Source: Closterium sp. NIES-65
Lineage: Eukaryota > Streptophyta > Zygnematophyceae > Desmidiales > Closteriaceae
DNA length: 64,000 nt
Reading direction: 5' to 3'
NCBI GenBank assembly: GCA_948144175.1
Contig: CANXME010002559.1
Coordinates: forward strand, 806,001-870,000
The position numbers were made by a program, and so were the translations under genes. The notes beneath the pieces were generated by a model. The model did not search any database, was not told the origin of the DNA, and worked only from the letters and a program-made list of their open reading frames with translations. Shown piece by piece: positions 61,401 through 64,000 of this stretch. Within the stretch, counting starts at the first letter, position 1; each line of letters begins with the position of its first letter.

Positions 61401-62865
61401 ATGTGAGTTGAGGGATGGGCGTTGGGGGATGGGCGTTGGGGAATGGGCGTTGGGGGATGGGAGTGGAGGGATGTGAGTTGGGATATGCTTTTTCACGGAG
61501 TATGGTCCTGTGCGGTACCCTCCTGTTGGACACTACCTCCCTGCATCGTCTGCGCTAAGCCCAAAACCCTAAACCCGAATTCAGTTGTCCCTACATGCTT
61601 TTCAATAACGTGTGTGCTGTCCCTTCCCGATGACGATTCTGTGTGGTACCCGCCTGTGCCACTGCTTGGCAACGTCTGTCCTAAACCCGAAACCCTTTGC
61701 CCCCCTCGTCCCCTTGCCACTCCCAGGGCGATGTGTATGCTACCCCCTCTGATGGCGATGCTGTGTGGTACCCGCCCGTGCTGTCGCCCACATGGGGCAA
61801 TGAGAACCCGGAGTTCTTCGACACTATGGTGAGGAGTACAGACACAATGAATACCCGCATGTGCTTGTAATGAATTCATGCATGTGCTTGTAATGAGTAC
61901 CCGCCTGTGCTGTCGCCCACGTGGGGCAATGAGAACCCTGAGTTCTTCGACGCCATGGTGAGGAGTGCAGCCGATATAATGAATACTCCCCTGTGCTTAT
62001 AATGAGCACATGCATGTGCTTGTAATGAGTACCTATCTGTGCTGACGCCCACGTGGGGCAATGAGAACCCAGAGTTCTTCGACACCATGGTAATGATTCA
62101 TGAAAAAAGCCCATAAGCCCATAATCTGTACCTTGCCTGTCCTTATAATGAGCACCTGACTGTGCTTATAAGCGGAACCCTCCTGTGCTGTCGCCCGCGT
62201 GGGGGGCAATGAGAACCCTGAGTTCGTTTTTGAGACGTCTCAGAAACACTCTCATTTCACGTGGGGCAACTTTTGAGTCGACTCAAAAGTCGTCTCAGAA
62301 ACACTCTCATTCCACATGGGGCAATGAGAACCCTTACACCATTTCAGTTCTTTGACACCATGGTAATGATTCAATCATACAGCTCTTAGAGAATACTGAC
62401 CTGTGCTTGTTTACGGACCTGTGCTTGTAATGAATACTGACCTGTTGTAATGAATTCTGACATGTGCTTATGATGACCACTTCTACCACCCCTCACTCCC
62501 CACTGTTCTGTCTCACAGGAGGGCTGCCTCCAGCCACACACACTCTCTCTCCTCTTTTCTGACACTGCCGGTGCGCTTTTAAATCAACTCAAGAATAACT
62601 CTAAACCCCTCAAGAATAACTCTAAACCCCTCAAGAATAACTCTAAACCCCTCAAGAATAACTCTAAACCCCTCAAGAATAACTCTAAACCCCTCAAGAA
62701 TAACTCTAAACCCCTCCCCCACCCCCATCACCACCCCCTCCCAACATGTCTGTCTCACAGGAGGGCGGCTTCCAGCCTCACACGCTCTCTCTCCTCGTCT
62801 CTGACACTGCTGGTGTGCTGAATCACATCACGGGTGTCTTTGCTCGCCGCGGCTACAGCATCCAG
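58403..62865 (+). CDS. AHASS: Acetohydroxyacid (acetolactate) synthase regulatory subunit, plastid form; 5' seven exons, gene runs off the window
   Basis: Exons 58403-58686, 58973-59147, 59448-59639, 60628-60711, 61226-61402, 61727-61828, 62761-62865, with GT-AG introns and consistent phases, give 373 codons so far. Exon 1 ([16 protein letters not shown]) is a plastid transit peptide of about 95 residues. Exons 2-3 form the first ACT domain ([30 protein letters not shown]). Exon 4 is [11 protein letters not shown] plus A-R-T-G-K. Exon 5 is an acidic/Ala-rich linker starting I-A-L-R-R-E-K. Exon 7 starts the second ACT domain ([15 protein letters not shown]). Two ACT domains are typical of plant subunits, which activate the catalytic subunit and confer branched-chain amino acid feedback. 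The remaining second-ACT exons must lie beyond 64000. Partial copies of most exons fill the introns. Confidence 0.93.
58774..58790. other. Half-degraded palindrome TTTTTTGAGGCGCCT
   Basis: Left arm and GGCGCC centre of the TTTTGAG-NCGN-CTCAAAA family, in AHASS intron 1. The right arm is lost. Confidence 0.55.
58876..58925 (+). repeat. Echo of AHASS exon 2 (5' end)
   Basis: GTCCGTCACACGTATCCATGTTTGTCGGC repeats the first 30 bases of exon 2 (CTCCGTCACACGGTCTCCGTGTTTGTCGGC) about 90 bp upstream of it. It then diverges. Confidence 0.78.
59190..59430 (+). repeat. Echoes of AHASS exon 2 end and exon 3 start in intron 2
   Basis: 59188-59220 repeats the exon 2 end and donor (TCCGAGCGTTTGCTGCAGCAGGTGATG). 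59258-59275 repeats TTTCGGATCGGAGC. 59352-59420 resembles exon 3 (K-L-I-N-V-C-Q-V and a D-L-S-K-E stretch, a motif known at this place in seed-plant AHASS). None is usable as a complete exon. Confidence 0.72.
59713..60095 (+). repeat. Echoes of AHASS exon 3 in intron 3
   Basis: 59713-59793 repeats the 3' 80 bases of exon 3 with both an acceptor-like CGCAG and the donor GTGAGC. It encodes [24 protein letters not shown], but in a phase that does not join exon 3 or exon 4. Shorter, more decayed copies lie at 59936-59961 and 60044-60095. CCTTGACTCCGAGG units at 59880-59940 are a small tandem repeat between them. Confidence 0.8.
60229..60557 (+). repeat. Three echoes of AHASS exon 4 upstream of the exon
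   Basis: Copies start at 60229 (weak acceptor), 60386 (after TTTGCAG) and 60502 (after TTTTCAG). All contain AAAATAGC/AAGATAGCAGCCTTCCAGCGC. The second is open ([20 protein letters not shown]) but has no donor. The third has a frame-disrupting change at GGGGACCTGTAAG. The real exon at 60628 is the only one with both splice sites and the K-Q-L-A-R-T-G-K end. Confidence 0.85.
60736..60779. other. Two adjacent palindromes with GGCGCC centre
   Basis: TTTTTGAGGCGCCTTAAAAA (60736-60755) and GTGAGGCGCCTCAAAAG (60763-60779) are near-complete copies of one palindrome, directly abutting an exon 4 echo. Confidence 0.75.
60779..60823 (+). repeat. Echo of AHASS exon 4 (3' half with donor) downstream of the exon
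   Basis: CCACCAGCAAGTTTCCTCTC through GGCAAG repeats 60670-60711 with two changes, followed by the donor GTGAGT. Begins exactly at the end of a palindrome. Confidence 0.82.
61890..62363 (+). repeat. Four echoes of AHASS exon 6 in intron 6
   Basis: Copies near 61899-61957, 62029-62090, 62173-62226 and 62310-62363 share GTGGGGCAATGAGAACCC and mostly TTCTTCGACACCATGG, with GTGAG or GTAATG at the donor position. They are tens of bases apart, separated by CTTATAATGAGCAC-type spacers that also repeat. None has a clear acceptor, so they read as decayed duplicates of exon plus donor. Confidence 0.85.
62227..62288. other. Palindromes with GACGTC and GTCGAC centres
   Basis: TTTTTGAGACGTCTCAGAAA (62227-62246; one arm base altered) and the perfect 18-bp TTTTGAGTCGACTCAAAA (62271-62288). 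Both are followed by GAAACACTCTCATT, so a longer unit is repeated. Confidence 0.85.
62520..62585 (+). repeat. Echo of AHASS exon 7 upstream of the exon
   Basis: CTGTCTCACAG acceptor and the first about 65 bases of exon 7, in frame ([20 protein letters not shown] versus [20 protein letters not shown]), then a stop and divergence. Confidence 0.85.
62588..62717. repeat. 21-bp tandem repeat between exon 7 echo and exon 7
   Basis: About six exact copies of AAGAATAACTCTAAACCCCTC in AHASS intron 6. Confidence 0.93.
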
Positions 62866-62883
62866 GTGTGTCCTCTCGTTCGC

Positions 62884-62901
62884 TTTTGAGTCGACTCAAA
62901 A
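62884..62901. other. Perfect 18-bp palindrome TTTTGAGTCGACTCAAAA
   Basis: In AHASS intron 7, 19 bp after the donor. Same sequence as 62271-62288. Confidence 0.92.
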
Positions 62902-62945
62902 GTCAGCTCGCTTTTCTACTTGCTGCTCCTTTCCCTGCTGTTGAC

Positions 62946-62963
62946 TTTTGAGTCGACGCAAAA
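62946..62963. other. Palindrome TTTTGAGTCGACGCAAAA (one mismatch)
   Basis: Third SalI-centred copy; T-to-G change in the right arm. Directly followed by an echo of the exon 7 end. Confidence 0.88.
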
Positions 62964-62965
62964 GT

Positions 62966-63000
62966 CGCCGCGGCTACAGCATCCAGGTGTGTCCTCTCGC
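62966..63000 (+). repeat. Echo of AHASS exon 7 (3' end with donor)
   Basis: CGCCGCGGCTACAGCATCCAG plus GTGTGTCCTCTCGCTCGCTTTTCTACTT repeats the exon 7 end and its downstream intron (62846-62920), showing that the duplicated unit includes intron sequence and a palindrome. Confidence 0.88.
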
Positions 63001-63194
63001 TCGCTTTTCTACTTTCTGCTCCTCTCCCTGCTGTTGTCGCGCTCCCCTCTTCCTTCTTCCTTCCCTTCTGCCCTGCCCCTTCCCTCTTCTCTTTCCTTCC
63101 CTTATGCCGTGGCCAGCGAATCACATCTCTCTCGTCTATTGATGGTGGTGCCAGGGACAGATCAATCCGTTGATAACCTCTTGTCCCTTGTCCT

Positions 63195-64000
63195 CTTCAC
63201 TTGTTTCTCTTCACTTGTTTCTCTTCACTTGTTTCTCTTCACTTGTTTCTCTTCACTTGTTTCTCTTCACTTGTTTCTCTTCACTTGTTTCTCTTCACTT
63301 GTTTCTCTTCACTTGTTTCTCTTCACTTGTTTCTCTTCACTTGTTTCTCTTCACTTGTTTCTCTTCACTTGTTTCTCTTCACTTGTTTCTCTTCACTTGT
63401 TTCTCTTCACTTGTTTCTCTTCACTTGTTTCTCTTCACTTGTTTCTCTTCACTTGTTTCTCTTCACTTGTTTCTCTTCACTTGTTTCTCTTCACTTGTTT
63501 CTCTTCACTTGTTTCTCTTCACTTGTTTCTCTTCACTTGTTTCTCTTCACTTGTTTCTCTTCACTTGTTTCTCTTCACTTGTTTCTCTTCACTTGTTTCT
63601 CTTCACTTGTTTCTCTTCACTTGTTTCTCTTCACTTGTTTCTCTTCACTTGTTTCTCTTCACTTGTTTCTCTTCACTTGTTTCTCTTCACTTGTTTCTCT
63701 TCACTTGTTTCTCTTCACTTGTTTCTCTTCACTTGTTTCTCTTCACTTGTTTCTCTTCACTTGTTTCTCTTCACTTGTTTCTCTTCACTTGTTTCTCTTC
63801 ACTTGTTTCTCTTCACTTGTTTCTCTTCACTTGTTTCTCTTCACTTGTTTCTCTTCACTTGTTTCTCTTCACTTGTTTCTCTTCACTTGTTTCTCTTCAC
63901 TTGTTTCTCTTCACTTGTTTCTCTTCACTTGTTTCTCTTCACTTGTTTCTCTTCACTTGTTTCTCTTCACTTGTTTCTCTTCACTTGTTTCTCTTCACTT
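63195..64000. repeat. Homogeneous 14-bp satellite (CTTCACTTGTTTCT) in AHASS intron 7
   Basis: About 57 head-to-tail copies, reaching the window end. No variant unit was noticed. Its full length is unknown. The rest of the AHASS gene should lie on its other side. Confidence 0.96.

Noticed and set aside
63195-64000. CRISPR-like array
   Set aside because: Units are contiguous with no spacers, in a eukaryotic intron; a simple satellite.

Overview
This is a nuclear eukaryotic window of the green-plant lineage. Three host genes point to a streptophyte, most likely a charophyte alga: a class II TCP transcription factor (a family specific to streptophytes), a plastid-type acetohydroxyacid synthase regulatory subunit, and a plant-type DUF3754 protein with a plastid-like leader. 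High GC, many small GT-AG introns and abundant simple repeats fit a zygnematophyte-like genome, but the species cannot be fixed from sequence alone. No rRNA, tRNA or prokaryotic feature was recognised.

Layout. 1-4932: two Ty1/copia retroelements (F inserted in A), plus an antisense solo LTR inside A. 4933-14328: a giant intronless TCP gene (7800-12257) with its flanks. 14329-27749: copia element E (minus strand), whose gag is split by the very young copia element G (plus strand, 19372-26700). 28103-35755: a 15-exon DUF3754 gene on the minus strand that can be spliced in silico into a 629-residue protein. 36941-57586: copia element B, carrying two further full-length elements, D (minus, 42181-49696) and C (plus, 49909-57345), inserted at and in its 3' LTR. 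58403 to the window end: the 5' seven exons of the acetohydroxyacid synthase regulatory subunit gene, running into an intronic array of an exact 14-bp repeat.

Retroelements. They fall into two lineages that share TGGTAT-type primer-binding sites (initiator tRNA-Met). Lineage 1 (A, B, E) has 403-446 bp LTRs with TGTTGGG/CCCAACA ends, a canonical CCHC Gag knuckle, an unusual DSCC protease motif, and a pol frame that ends inside the 3' LTR. Lineage 2 (C, D, F, G and the solo LTR) has very short LTRs (111-151 bp), a fixed polypurine tract, GC-rich minisatellite leaders, and an atypical Gag zinc motif (C-X13-C-X3/4-H-X4-C). All five lineage-2 insertions lie in lineage-1 DNA. By LTR comparison B is oldest, then E and C; D and G have identical LTR pairs. 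D and C keep uninterrupted gag-pol frames.

The most unusual signals are in the two multi-exon host genes. Nearly every exon has one or more diverged partial copies ('exon echoes') in adjacent introns, often with a splice site attached. The AHASS introns also carry a family of 18-bp palindromes, TTTTGAG-NCGN-CTCAAAA, whose variable centre changes in a self-complementary way.
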